Notes: generated by a model not told the origin, from the sequence alone. Shown: positions 19,976-28,220, counted from the first letter of the stretch. The stretch: DNA of 64,000 nucleotides from Micromonospora sp. WMMD1155 (GCF_029581275.1 NZ_CP120742.1:3394001-3458000), one strand, 5' to 3'. Numbers and translations: made by a program.

Positions 19976-21075
19976 CGGTGATCGACGCGCCTCGGGCGCA
20001 GGTGCCCGACGAACTGAGTCCGCAACGGGGGCGGTGGCACCGGGTTCGGCCGTTCCTGCCACTGGTAGCGCTGCTGGTGCTGGCTATCCTGCCGTACTCG
20101 ACGATCTCCCTGCCGGGGATCTTCGAGGGGCCGGTCAACTCGCCCGGCACCCTGCAACTGCTCGCCATCTGCCTGATCTTCGGCGGGCTGGCGGCGGGTT
20201 ACGACCTGCTCTTCGGCCGGACCGGGATGCTGTCCTTCGGGCACGCCCTGTACTTCGCCGCCGGCGTCTACGGCACCGACATCCTCGTCACCCGGGCCGG
20301 CCTGCCGCTGTGGCAGGCGGCCCTGCTGACCGTCACCGGCGGCACGATCCTCGCCGCGCTGCTCGGCGCGGTGGCGCTGCGGACCGTGGGCATCGCGTTC
20401 GCCATGGTCACGCTGGCCTTCGCGCAGGTCGGGGCGATCCTGGTGGCCCGCGACTTCGGTGGCCTCACCGGCGGTGAGGAGGGACTGCCGCTGGACGTGT
20501 CCGGGCTGCCCGCCGGGCTGGTCGGGGTGACCAACACCGTCAACCTGTACTGGCTGGCGCTGGCCTACCTGACGCTCGTGGTCTTCGTGGTGCACCGGGT
20601 GAGCGGGTCGCCGACCGGTCGGGTGCTCGCCGGGCTGCGCGACGACGAGCGGCGGATCGGCGTGCTCGGGTTGGACCCGTACCGCTACAAGCTTGTCGCG
20701 TTCACCCTGGCCGGTGGGTTGGCGTCGACGGGTGGGGTGGTCTACGTCCTGATCGTCGGCGGCGCGTCGCCGCACATCACGTCCTCCGAGCTGACCCTGT
20801 CGCTGCTGGTCATGGTCGTGCTCGGCGGGCCGGGCACCCGGTGGGGGCCGGTGCTCGGCGGTGTCCTCTACATGTACCTGGACCACCGGCTCACCGCCTT
20901 CGGCACCAGCGACGCCGTCGACAACCTGCCGGCCGTCCTCAGTCACCCGTTGAGCCAGCCGCTGTTCGTCCTGGGCACGGTCTTCATCCTGGCCGTCTAC
21001 TTCTTCCCCGGCGGCCTGGCGGGCCTGGCCCCCCGCGTAGCCCACCTGACCCGAGCCCTCCGCCCCCGCCGCTGA
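19972..21075 (+). CDS. livM: ABC transporter permease LivM
   Basis: 367 residues with a ~45-residue cytosolic N-terminus, then about nine hydrophobic segments. 'GYDLLFGRTGMLSFGHALYFAAGVYGTDI', 'FAMVTLAFAQVGAILVARDFGGLTGGEEGLPL', 'LRDDERRIGVLGLDPYRYKLVAFTLAGGLAS' and 'MVVLGGPGTRWGPVLGG' are the LivM/BraE signatures. ATG overlaps the livH stop (ATGA). It is the last gene of the five-gene transporter operon, followed by a long palindrome and a second hairpin shared with the convergent lipoprotein gene. Confidence 0.94.
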   Translation: MTVIDAPRAQVPDELSPQRGRWHRVRPFLPLVALLVLAILPYSTISLPGIFEGPVNSPGTLQLLAICLIFGGLAAGYDLLFGRTGMLSFGHALYFAAGVYGTDILVTRAGLPLWQAALLTVTGGTILAALLGAVALRTVGIAFAMVTLAFAQVGAILVARDFGGLTGGEEGLPLDVSGLPAGLVGVTNTVNLYWLALAYLTLVVFVVHRVSGSPTGRVLAGLRDDERRIGVLGLDPYRYKLVAFTLAGGLASTGGVVYVLIVGGASPHITSSELTLSLLVMVVLGGPGTRWGPVLGGVLYMYLDHRLTAFGTSDAVDNLPAVLSHPLSQPLFVLGTVFILAVYFFPGGLAGLAPRVAHLTRALRPRR

Positions 21076-21096
21076 CCCCGCCCCCGCCCCTGACCG

Positions 21097-21158
21097 TGTT
21101 GATCAAGAGGTTTGCGTCAGAATTCGGCCGAACGATGACGCAAACCTCTTGATCAACA
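21097..21158. repeat. Long perfect palindrome between convergent genes
   Basis: Two perfect 23-nt inverted arms (21097-21119 and 21136-21158) beginning TGTTGATCAAGAGG flank a 16-nt AT-richer loop containing GAATTC. The arms are unusually AT-rich for this genome. It sits 21 nt after livM and before the convergent lipoprotein gene. It may act as a bidirectional terminator, but its length and composition suggest a dispersed palindromic element. Confidence 0.85.
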
Positions 21159-21164
21159 GGGATT

Positions 21165-21194
21165 GGGCGGCGGCCCCCCGTGTGGCCGCCGCCC
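21165..21194. terminator. GC-rich terminator hairpin
   Basis: Perfect 11-bp stem GGGCGGCGGCC with an 8-nt loop, just downstream (minus sense) of the lipoprotein gene stop at 21206 and 6 nt from the preceding palindrome. Confidence 0.7.
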
Positions 21195-21205
21195 GCCCGT
21201 ATGGG

Positions 21206-22027
21206 TCAGCCGTTGAGCATCTCGTACGCCATGGCCGGGGCCTTGGTGGCGGCGCTGCCGGTGGGGACGGAGATCTTCGGTGCGGTGCCGTAGTCGGTGT
21301 AGGTGACGACGTAGTCGTACGCCTTCGCCTTGCCGGCGGCGGGGATCTTCAACGTCAGCGAGGTCAGGCGCTTCTCCTCGTCGACGACCGCGGTGAACGG
21401 CACCGTCTTACCGGCTTCGCCGAGTGCCGCCGCCTCGCCGTCGTCCAGCACCTCGGCCGCGTTGCCAGCGCTCACGTCGACGACACCGACGTACTGGCCG
21501 GGGCTCTGCTCCTGCACCGAGGTGGCCGCCTCGATGAGCGGACCGGCGTTGCCCTGGTCGGCGCTGTCGTAGGCCGGGATGGTGTCGCTGCCGGTCAGCT
21601 TCGTGCGGTCCAGCTTCATCCACTTGTCCGGGAACTTCGGCAGGCCCGGCTTGCCGCTGAACTTCGCCTTCAGCCACGCCTCCTCGCCGATGAGTAGGAA
21701 CGACATCTTCGTGGTGATGCCGTCGGAGCCCGGCGCGCCGGTGATGCTGAGTTCGACAGCCTTCGACGCGGGGTCGACCCGACCGGTGTGCGTGTTGGTG
21801 GAGTCCTTCCCACTGAATTGGAACGTCCCCTCGGTGCCGTCCGGGACGGCGTCGAGGAGCGCCCGCTTCGGATCGACCGTCGGGCTGGCGCTCGGGCCGC
21901 TCCGCGGTGCCGCGGCGGGCTCGTCCTTCGGCCCGCAACCGCCGAGGAGGGTGGTCGCGGCCAGTACGGCGGCGATCGTGCCGACCGTCCGTCCGAAGGT
22001 GCCGGCGGTGCCCGTTGCCTGTGTCAT
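21206..22027 (-). CDS. Lipoprotein, LppX/LprG-like
   Basis: 273 residues. Signal peptide 'GTIAAVLAATTLLGGC' with lipobox LGGC (Cys ~33), then a Pro/Ser-rich spacer and a ~220-residue domain of alternating strands ('GTFQFSGKDSTNTHTGRVDPASKAVELSITG', 'MSFLLIGEEAWLKAKF', 'GQYVGVVDVSAG', 'VPFTAVVDEEKRLTSLTLKIP'). The length and pattern resemble actinobacterial LppX_LprAFG lipoproteins, whose LolA-like fold carries lipids across the envelope in mycobacteria. Homology is inferred from layout only. ATG at 22027 is chosen because longer in-frame starts add a non-signal N-terminus reaching into the divergent regulator gene. Confidence 0.75.
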   Translation of the reverse strand: MTQATGTAGTFGRTVGTIAAVLAATTLLGGCGPKDEPAAAPRSGPSASPTVDPKRALLDAVPDGTEGTFQFSGKDSTNTHTGRVDPASKAVELSITGAPGSDGITTKMSFLLIGEEAWLKAKFSGKPGLPKFPDKWMKLDRTKLTGSDTIPAYDSADQGNAGPLIEAATSVQEQSPGQYVGVVDVSAGNAAEVLDDGEAAALGEAGKTVPFTAVVDEEKRLTSLTLKIPAAGKAKAYDYVVTYTDYGTAPKISVPTGSAATKAPAMAYEMLNG

Positions 22028-22169
22028 CGCATGTCTCTTTCTCGCTGCGTGGCTTCTGCCGATGACGATGTTGCGGACCATCACGGCCGTCCGGCTGCCG
22101 ATATGCTGCCGTCCGGCTGCCGGGCACTGCCGTCCGGTGCACGCGGGGGTGTCAGGAGCGGAAACTCGC

Positions 22170-23915
22170 ATGTCAGGACAGCTGCGTTTCGAGATCCTCG
22201 GGCCTCAGCGGGCCTGGTATTCCGACCGGGAGATCGACCTCGGTCCGGGCAAACAGCGCGCGGTGCTGACCGTGCTGCTGCTTTCCGCGGGCCGTCCGGT
22301 GTCCACCGGGCAGATCATCGAGGCGGTCTGGCCGGAGGATCCGCCCGCGAACGGCCCCAACGTCGTGCAGAAGTACGTCGCCGGGCTGCGCCGGGTGCTG
22401 GAGCCGGACCGTTCGCCGCGTACCCCCGGGCAGGTGTTGGGCCTGACCGATGCCGGTTATCTGCTCCGCGTGGATCCGGACGCGCTCGACGCGGTCCGTT
22501 TCCAACGGGGCATCCACCGCGCCCGGCAGCGGCGGGCCGAGGGCCGTGCCACCGAGGCACTGACCGAGCTGGCCACCGCCCTGGCGCTCTGGCAGGGCGA
22601 GCCGTTCGGCGGCTTCACCGGGCCTCCTCTGGAGGCGGCCCGGCAACGGTTGGTCGAGCTGCGGGCCGTCGGGTTGGAGACCCGGGCCGACCTGATGTTG
22701 GATCTCGGCCGGCACCGGGAGATGGTCGGGGAGTTGGTGGAGTTGGTGGCCGAGTTCCCGGTCCGGGAACGACTGCGGCACCAGCTCATGCTGGCGCTCT
22801 ATCGCAGTGGGCGGCAGGCGGAGGCGCTCGCGGCCTACCGGGAGTTCGCTGACCTGCTCCGGGAGGAGCACGGCATCGGACCGGGCGAGCCGCTCCAGGA
22901 ACTGCACCGGCGCATCCTCCGCTCCGACCCGACCCTCGTGGTGGCGGAGCCGCCGGGTGAGCCGGAGTCGCCCCGCCCCCTACCGACCCCCAGCCCGCCC
23001 GCACCGATCAGCCCACCGGCGCCGACTGGCTCACCCGAGCCGACGAGCCCGGCCGCGCCGACGAACCCAGCCGCGCCGGCCAGCCCGCCCGCACCGATCA
23101 GCCCGCCCGCGCCGACGAACCCGCCCGCGCCGCCTGGCCTGACCGGCCCGATGCCCGCCCCGCAGCCTGTCCCGTCTCCGCCCTGGGCGCCCAGGGACCG
23201 GCACTCATCCCGGGACACCTCGGCGCACTCGGTGCCGCGCTGGCTGAGTGTCACCTCGACGATCGTCGGCACCCTCACCGCCGTGTTCTCCTTCGGTCTC
23301 CTCACCTGGTTGGTGGTGCTGGTCTACGCCAGTTGGCGGCGGAGCTGGCGCAACGGGCTCTTCGCCGTGGCGTACCTGGCGCTGTCGGTCACCTTCATCG
23401 GCGTACTCGGTAGCGGCGACTCGGAGGAGGTGACCGACGCCGAGGGTGTCCTGATCCTGGCCTGGCTGCTCGGTTGGTTGCTCGGCGTCCTGCACACGAT
23501 CCTGCTCAACGGCGCGATCTGGTCGGCCCTCACGAACCGGATCGGGGGGTCGTCCGAGCCGGTGGTGGACGACCGTCGGGTCCGCCGTGAGCAGGCCCGC
23601 TACCTGCTGTACCACTACCCGGCGGCGCGGCAGGAGCTGCACATCGGCCGCCCCGACCTGCCCCGCACCTTCGACGACGGTGGCCTGGTGGATGTCAACG
23701 CGGTCCAGGAACGGACGATCGCCGAGCTGCCCGGGGTCACCGCCGGGCAGGCGCGGCAGGTGGTGATGGACCGGTGGCTTCGTGGGCCGTTCGGCTCGAT
23801 GGAGGACCTGGCGGCCCGCTGCCTCCTCCCACCGGCGCTCACTGATTCCCTGCGCGAGCTGCTCATCTTCCTTCCCCCGCCGGCCGTGCCCGCCCCACCC
23901 GGCCGGGTCGAGTGA
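22170..23915 (+). CDS. SARP-type regulator fused to membrane helices and a ComEA-like helix-hairpin-helix
   Basis: 581 residues. N-terminal OmpR-like winged helix and BTAD domain typical of AfsR/SARP activators ('FEILGPQRAW', 'GPGKQRAVLTVLLL', 'QIIEAVWPEDPP', 'VQKYVAGLRRVLEP', 'RHQLMLALYRSGRQAEALAAYREFADLLREEHGI'). Instead of the NB-ARC domain of AfsR, residues ~270-350 are a Pro/Ala/Ser repeat linker. This is followed by three hydrophobic helices (~361-388, 395-414, 427-455) and a C-terminal helix-hairpin-helix ('VDVNAVQERTIAELPGVTAG' and 'GPFGSMEDL', 506-547) like ComEA/topoisomerase-helix modules. It is therefore a membrane-tethered DNA-binding protein with a second possible DNA- or protein-binding domain. 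The target genes are unknown; it is divergent from the lipoprotein gene. Confidence 0.88.
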   Translation: MSGQLRFEILGPQRAWYSDREIDLGPGKQRAVLTVLLLSAGRPVSTGQIIEAVWPEDPPANGPNVVQKYVAGLRRVLEPDRSPRTPGQVLGLTDAGYLLRVDPDALDAVRFQRGIHRARQRRAEGRATEALTELATALALWQGEPFGGFTGPPLEAARQRLVELRAVGLETRADLMLDLGRHREMVGELVELVAEFPVRERLRHQLMLALYRSGRQAEALAAYREFADLLREEHGIGPGEPLQELHRRILRSDPTLVVAEPPGEPESPRPLPTPSPPAPISPPAPTGSPEPTSPAAPTNPAAPASPPAPISPPAPTNPPAPPGLTGPMPAPQPVPSPPWAPRDRHSSRDTSAHSVPRWLSVTSTIVGTLTAVFSFGLLTWLVVLVYASWRRSWRNGLFAVAYLALSVTFIGVLGSGDSEEVTDAEGVLILAWLLGWLLGVLHTILLNGAIWSALTNRIGGSSEPVVDDRRVRREQARYLLYHYPAARQELHIGRPDLPRTFDDGGLVDVNAVQERTIAELPGVTAGQARQVVMDRWLRGPFGSMEDLAARCLLPPALTDSLRELLIFLPPPAVPAPPGRVE

Positions 23916-23974
23916 GGCGACCGGCACCGGGCGCGACGGGCCGGGCCGTCCCCCACTCCTGGTAGAAATGCCGG

Positions 23975-26095
23975 ATGAGCCACGATCGAGCGGCGGTACG
24001 GGAGCGGGCCGAGGCGGTGCTGCGCCGGCTCGCCGGTGACCATGCCCGGCTGCGCGAGGACCAGTGGCGGGCCATCGAGGCGCTCGTCGTCGACCGGCGG
24101 CGGGTGCTCTGCGTGCAGCGCACCGGTTGGGGCAAGTCGGCTGTCTACTTCGTGGCGACAGCGCTGCTGAGGGACGGCGGAGAGCACGGCCCGACGGTGA
24201 TCGTGTCGCCGTTGCTGGCGTTGATGCGCAACCAGGTCGAGGCGGCCGCCCGGGCGGGCATCCGGGCCCGCACGATCAACTCGGCGAACCTCGACGAGTG
24301 GGACGAGATCACCGCCGAGATCCAGTCCGGGGCCGTCGACGTGCTGCTGATCAGCCCGGAACGGCTCAACAACCCGGACTTCCGCGACGGCGTACTGCCC
24401 AAGCTGGCCGCGACCACCGGGCTGCTGGTGGTCGACGAGGCGCACTGCGTCTCCGACTGGGGGCACGACTTCCGGCCGGACTACCGGCGGCTGCGCACGT
24501 TCCTCGCCGAGCTGCCCGAGCGCACGCCGGTGCTGGCCACCACCGCCACCGCCAACTCCCGCGTCACCCAGGACGTCGCCGAGCAGTTGGGCGACGCCCT
24601 CGTCCTGCGCGGCACCCTGGACCGCGAGTCGCTGCGCCTCGGGGTGCTCGACCTGCCCAGCCCGGCGCACCGGTTGGCCTGGCTCGCCGACCACCTGGAC
24701 CAGCTGCCCGGCTCCGGCATCATCTACACGCTGACCGTGGCGGCGGCGGGGGAGACGGCCGAGTTCCTGCGTTCCCGGGGCTACCCGGTGGCGTCGTACA
24801 CCGGGCAGGCCGACGACGCCGACCGGCGGGCCGCGGAGCAGGACCTGCTCGACAACAAGATCAAGGCGTTGGTCGCCACCAGCGCGCTCGGCATGGGTTT
24901 CGACAAGCCCGACCTGGGCTTCGTCGTGCACCTCGGCGCACCGCCCTCGCCCATCGCGTACTACCAGCAGGTCGGCCGCGCCGGTCGCGCCGTGGAGCAC
25001 GCCGAGGTGTTGCTGCTGCCCGGCGTCGAGGACGCCGCGATCTGGCGATACTTCGCCTCCCTGGCCTTCCCGCCGGAGCAGCAGGTCCGGGCCGTGCTGG
25101 CCGCCCTGCAGACCGACCGCCCGCTCTCCACCCAGGCCCTCGAACCCCTCGTCGACCTGCGCCGGGCCCGCCTGGAACTGATGCTCAAGGTGCTCGACGT
25201 GGACGGCGCGGTCCGTCGGGTGCGCGGTGGCTGGCTCGCCACCGGCGAGCCCTGGACCTACGACGAGGCCCGGTTGCGCCGCGTCGCCGAGGCGCGCACC
25301 GTCGAGCAACAGGCCATGCGGGAGTACGCGACCACGTCCGACTGCCGGATGCGGTATCTACGGGAACGCCTGGACGACACCGGGGCGGTCGACTGCGGCC
25401 GCTGCGACAGGTGCGCCGAGCCCCTCTTCGCCGCCGACGTGTCGACGGCCGCTCTCGCCGCCGCGCAGACCTTCCTGGGCCGACCCGGTGTGGAGATCGC
25501 CCCGAAGAAGCTCTGGCCGACCGGGCTCGACGCGGTGGGCGTACCCCTCAAGGGCCGGATCGCCCCCGCGGAGCAGGCCCTGCCGGGCCGGGCCGTCGGG
25601 CGTCTCTCCGACCTGGGTTGGGGTGGTCGACTGCGGGATCTCGTCGGCGCGGAGGCGGCCGACAGGCCGGTGCCCGACGACGTGGCCGCGGCCGTGGTGG
25701 AGGTGCTGAAGGCGTGGGCGCACGGCGACGACCCGTGGCCCCGCCGTCCGGTGGCCGTGGTCGCGGTCGGCTCCCGGCGGCGGCCCCGGCTGGTCGGGTC
25801 GCTCGCCGAGCGGATCTCCGCCGTGGGCCGGCTGCCGCTCCTCGGGCAGGTCACACCGGCCGGTGCGGGCGGCCCAGGCGGGCCGCGCGGCAACAGCGCC
25901 CAACGGGTACGCGCGCTGCACGACACCTTCACCGTGCCGACCGATCTGGCCGACGCGCTGGCCGGCCTGGACGGCCCGGTGCTGCTCGTCGACGACCTGA
26001 TCGACTCGGGTTGGACGATGACGCTCGTGGCGCGGGCACTGCGCCGGGCCGGTGCACCGGACGTGCTCCCGCTCGCCCTGGCCGTCGCCGGGTGA
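23975..26095 (+). CDS. RecQ-family DNA helicase with C-terminal phosphoribosyltransferase-like domain
   Basis: 706 residues. RecQ-type helicase core: motif 0 'LREDQWRAIEALV', Walker A 'QRTGWGKSAVYF', DEAH box 'VVDEAHCVSDWGHDFRPDY', motif III 'LATTATA', motif V 'VATSALGMGFDKPDLGFV' and motif VI 'YYQQVGRAGRAVE'. A zinc-binding RecQ-Ct region follows ('CRMRYLRERLDD', 'CGRCDRC'). The last ~120 residues contain a phosphoribosyltransferase-like fold ending in 'VLLVDDLIDSGWTMTLVARALRRAG', matching the PRPP-binding loop pattern of type I PRTases. It acts in recombinational repair as a 3'-5' helicase (family knowledge); the PRTase-like module may bind nucleotides or be regulatory. There is a 59-nt gap after the SARP gene. 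Confidence 0.88.
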   Translation: MSHDRAAVRERAEAVLRRLAGDHARLREDQWRAIEALVVDRRRVLCVQRTGWGKSAVYFVATALLRDGGEHGPTVIVSPLLALMRNQVEAAARAGIRARTINSANLDEWDEITAEIQSGAVDVLLISPERLNNPDFRDGVLPKLAATTGLLVVDEAHCVSDWGHDFRPDYRRLRTFLAELPERTPVLATTATANSRVTQDVAEQLGDALVLRGTLDRESLRLGVLDLPSPAHRLAWLADHLDQLPGSGIIYTLTVAAAGETAEFLRSRGYPVASYTGQADDADRRAAEQDLLDNKIKALVATSALGMGFDKPDLGFVVHLGAPPSPIAYYQQVGRAGRAVEHAEVLLLPGVEDAAIWRYFASLAFPPEQQVRAVLAALQTDRPLSTQALEPLVDLRRARLELMLKVLDVDGAVRRVRGGWLATGEPWTYDEARLRRVAEARTVEQQAMREYATTSDCRMRYLRERLDDTGAVDCGRCDRCAEPLFAADVSTAALAAAQTFLGRPGVEIAPKKLWPTGLDAVGVPLKGRIAPAEQALPGRAVGRLSDLGWGGRLRDLVGAEAADRPVPDDVAAAVVEVLKAWAHGDDPWPRRPVAVVAVGSRRRPRLVGSLAERISAVGRLPLLGQVTPAGAGGPGGPRGNSAQRVRALHDTFTVPTDLADALAGLDGPVLLVDDLIDSGWTMTLVARALRRAGAPDVLPLALAVAG

Positions 26096-26100
26096 CCCGC

Positions 26101-26220
26101 GCGGCGGCTCGCTTCGGTGCCGGTCGGTGGACAAGTTCCCGCGTAGCGGCTCGGTGATCGCGCGGTGGTGTGGTGGTCGCGCGGCGGCTCGCTCAGGTGC
26201 CGGTCGTGGAGAAGTTCCCG
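26101..26220. repeat. Imperfect direct duplication of ~40 bp
   Basis: The segment at 26101-26141 (starting GCGGCGGCTCGCTTCGG and ending AAGTTCCCG) recurs at 26181-26220 with a few substitutions and a 1-nt deletion. It lies in a ~200-bp gene-free gap after the helicase gene. No coding potential is visible. Confidence 0.5.
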
Positions 26221-26299
26221 GGCGGCGTCGAATGCGATGGTCGCCACGCCGTCCGGGCGTCGGTCCGGGTCGGCCCGGCGCGACGGTACCGTGGGCGGC

Positions 26300-26389
26300 A
26301 TGACCGACCAGCAGCCCGACACCCGCGCCGTCGCGGGCCGGACCGCCGCCGACCAGGCGGTTCACGTGCTGGGCGTCGGCGGTGCCTGA
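26300..26389 (+). CDS. Possible 29-residue leader ORF overlapping the next gene
   Basis: ATG 26300 lies 7 nt after a TACCGT -10-like box (26287-26292), the spacing of leaderless actinobacterial starts. It encodes 'MTDQQPDTRAVAGRTAADQA...GVGGA' and stops at 26389, 8 nt inside the start of the His-rich membrane-protein gene (GTG 26382), which has no Shine-Dalgarno of its own. It is either a translationally coupled leader peptide or the original N-terminus separated by a frameshift. The composition is as codon-biased as the neighbouring genes. Confidence 0.4.
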   Translation: MTDQQPDTRAVAGRTAADQAVHVLGVGGA

Positions 26390-27362
26390 CCAGGTCTCCG
26401 CCGTGCCGGTGTCCGACGAGGTCTCGGCCGCGCCGCTGCCTGACGAGGTCTCGGCCGCGCCGGACCGAGCCACACTCCGGCTGGCACTGGTGGTCGGCGG
26501 GCTGGTGCTGGCGGTCCTGCTCGGTTTCGGTCTCGGCCGGCTGAACGAGGGCGGCACCACCACCGGCGCGCCTTCGCTGGCCGCCGAACACAGCGACCCA
26601 CCCGGCGTCGGCCCGCACAACCACGGCGCCGCCACGGGCACCGACCAGGGCGCGCCCACCGAGCCGGGTGGCCTGGCGGTCAGCTCGGCCGGGCTCACCC
26701 TGGTGCCGTCGTCCACCGAGTTCGCGGCCGGTCGCCCCGGACAGCTCCGCTTCCAGGTACGCGACGTGCAACGCCGACCGGTCACCCGCTTCGCCGTCGT
26801 GCACGACAAACCGATGCACCTCATCGTCGTCCGCCGGGACCTGACCGGCTACCAGCACCTGCACCCGACCATGGCGGCCGACGGCACCTGGTCGGTGCCG
26901 TTGACCCTGGCCCAGCCCGGCGTCTGGCGCGCGTACGCCGACTTCACAGTCGTCGCGGACAACGGCGCGCAGACCGCGGTGACCCTCGGCACGGACCTGG
27001 TCGTGCCGGGTGACTACCAACCCCGTCCGCTGCCGGAGCCGGCCACCTCGACGACTGTCGAGGGGTTCGCGGTCGGCTACCAGGGCACCCCGCAGGCCGG
27101 GACGACGGTGCCCCTGACCTTCCGAATCGACGGCGCGGACGGTGCCGCCCGGCTGGAGCGTTACCTCGGTGCGTACGGGCACCTGGTGGCACTGCGCGAG
27201 GGGGACCTCGGCTACCTGCACGTGCACCCGGAGCCGGAACTGGTCGACGGCCAGGTCAAGTTCTGGCTGACCGTCCCCGGCCCGGGTCGCTACCGCCTCT
27301 ACCTCGACTTCCAGGTAGGCCCCACCGTCCACACGGCCGAGTTCACCCGAACCGTCCCCTAA
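26382..27362 (+). CDS. Membrane-anchored histidine-rich protein of unknown function
   Basis: 326 residues. A short N-terminus with imperfect 9-residue repeats ('DEVSAAPLP', 'DEVSAAPDR'), one membrane helix ('LALVVGGLVLAVLLGFGLGRL', ~34-54), then an extracellular part with two Ig/cupredoxin-like beta modules. Each carries a clustered His/Met motif: 'HDKPMHLIVVRRDLTGYQHLHP' split over ~145-166 and 'YGHLVALREGDLGYLHVHPEPE' near ~265-285. The repeated xHLxxVR.DL.YLHxHP pattern is known from actinobacterial secreted proteins presumed to bind metals, often near copper genes; no such gene is adjacent here. The GTG start is uncertain because of the overlapping upstream ORF. Confidence 0.75.
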   Translation: MPDQVSAVPVSDEVSAAPLPDEVSAAPDRATLRLALVVGGLVLAVLLGFGLGRLNEGGTTTGAPSLAAEHSDPPGVGPHNHGAATGTDQGAPTEPGGLAVSSAGLTLVPSSTEFAAGRPGQLRFQVRDVQRRPVTRFAVVHDKPMHLIVVRRDLTGYQHLHPTMAADGTWSVPLTLAQPGVWRAYADFTVVADNGAQTAVTLGTDLVVPGDYQPRPLPEPATSTTVEGFAVGYQGTPQAGTTVPLTFRIDGADGAARLERYLGAYGHLVALREGDLGYLHVHPEPELVDGQVKFWLTVPGPGRYRLYLDFQVGPTVHTAEFTRTVP

Positions 27363-27463
27363 AGCCCGCTGGGTGCCTCCCAGCCCCGGCCCCGTTTGGA
27401 GTCGGAGTCGTGTCGGTCATCCCTGACGTCGTGCCTGCCGGCACCGGAGTGTTCTTCACCGGG

Positions 27464-27539
27464 AGATCCGCGCAACATCGGGGATGTTGCTGTGTCCCGC
27501 GTGTCTGAGGCAGCAACATCGCCGATGTTGTGAGGATCT
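27464..27539. repeat. 76-bp palindromic repeat element, intact copy A
   Basis: The element is bounded by AGATCC and GGATCT and holds two nested small palindromes, CAACATC-ggg-GATGTTG at the left and CAACATCG-c-CGATGTTG at the right. The whole can also fold end to end. A second copy in the reverse orientation, also 76 bp, is split by the insertion sequence at 58.6 kb (65 of 76 positions agree by eye). It lies between convergent genes and may also terminate transcription. No other feature was seen in the flanking 27363-27463. Confidence 0.8.
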
Positions 27540-27557
27540 GGGGCGCGGGGCGCGGGG

Positions 27558-27974
27558 TCAGCCGGCGCGGCGGATGGGGCGGCGGGCGAGGTAGCGGAGC
27601 AGGTCCCGGATGTGGTGCTTCTCCTCGGCGGGGACCGTGGGGTCGGCCAGCCGATCCAGGATGGCGCGGACGTCGGCCTCGACCGGGCCGTCGTCGTGAC
27701 GTCGTCGGGGCGTGGGGCCGGCGTCGGGTAGCCCGAGCGCGCGGAAGGCTGCCGCGACCGGCAGATCCAGTGCGGCGCAGAAGCCGCGCACCTTGGCGAG
27801 TTCGGGATAGTCCTGCCAGTCACCCGCGAGCCAGCGGAACACGGTGGAGCGACCGACGCCCGTGTGCGAGGCAAGATCGGTCACGGTCCAGCCGCGTTCG
27901 TCGCGGGCGTCATCGATGGCGCGCCGGACGAAGCGGGCGAAGGCCATCTGCGGTGATACGTCGGCTGATGCCAT
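27558..27974 (-). CDS. XRE-family helix-turn-helix regulator
   Basis: 138 residues. N-terminal HTH ('MAFARFVRRAIDDARDERGWTVTDLASHTGVGRSTVFRWLAGD', ~10-53), with recognition helix 'VGRSTVFRWLAG', then a helical 'LAKVRGFCAALDLPVAAAFRALG' typical of actinobacterial Cro/CI-like regulators, and a C-terminal acidic/helical tail ('VRAILDRLADPTVPAEEKHHIRDLLRYLARRP'). It likely binds DNA as a dimer; targets are unknown. ATG 27974 is chosen because the upstream extension (to 28067) has no HTH-family similarity and enters the promoter region. Confidence 0.85.
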   Translation of the reverse strand: MASADVSPQMAFARFVRRAIDDARDERGWTVTDLASHTGVGRSTVFRWLAGDWQDYPELAKVRGFCAALDLPVAAAFRALGLPDAGPTPRRRHDDGPVEADVRAILDRLADPTVPAEEKHHIRDLLRYLARRPIRRAG

Positions 27975-28220
27975 CCCTGTGTGACTTCCCCTCCTGCCGG
28001 AGCACGGGACGATGCGCCTTCCGAGGGTAGTACGCCCAGCGGCGGAAACAATTGACTGACCGCACAAACTGTCCCGTGGATGAGACTTTTCTCCGGCAGC
28101 ATGATGCGGACCGGAACCTGCATCGAGCGATCATCATCGTTGTTCCACTAAGCTCGTGCCCGTCCCGGCCTGGCGTCCTTCGCCTGCCGACGTCCGACCG
28201 CACCACCGCCGAGGAGCACC

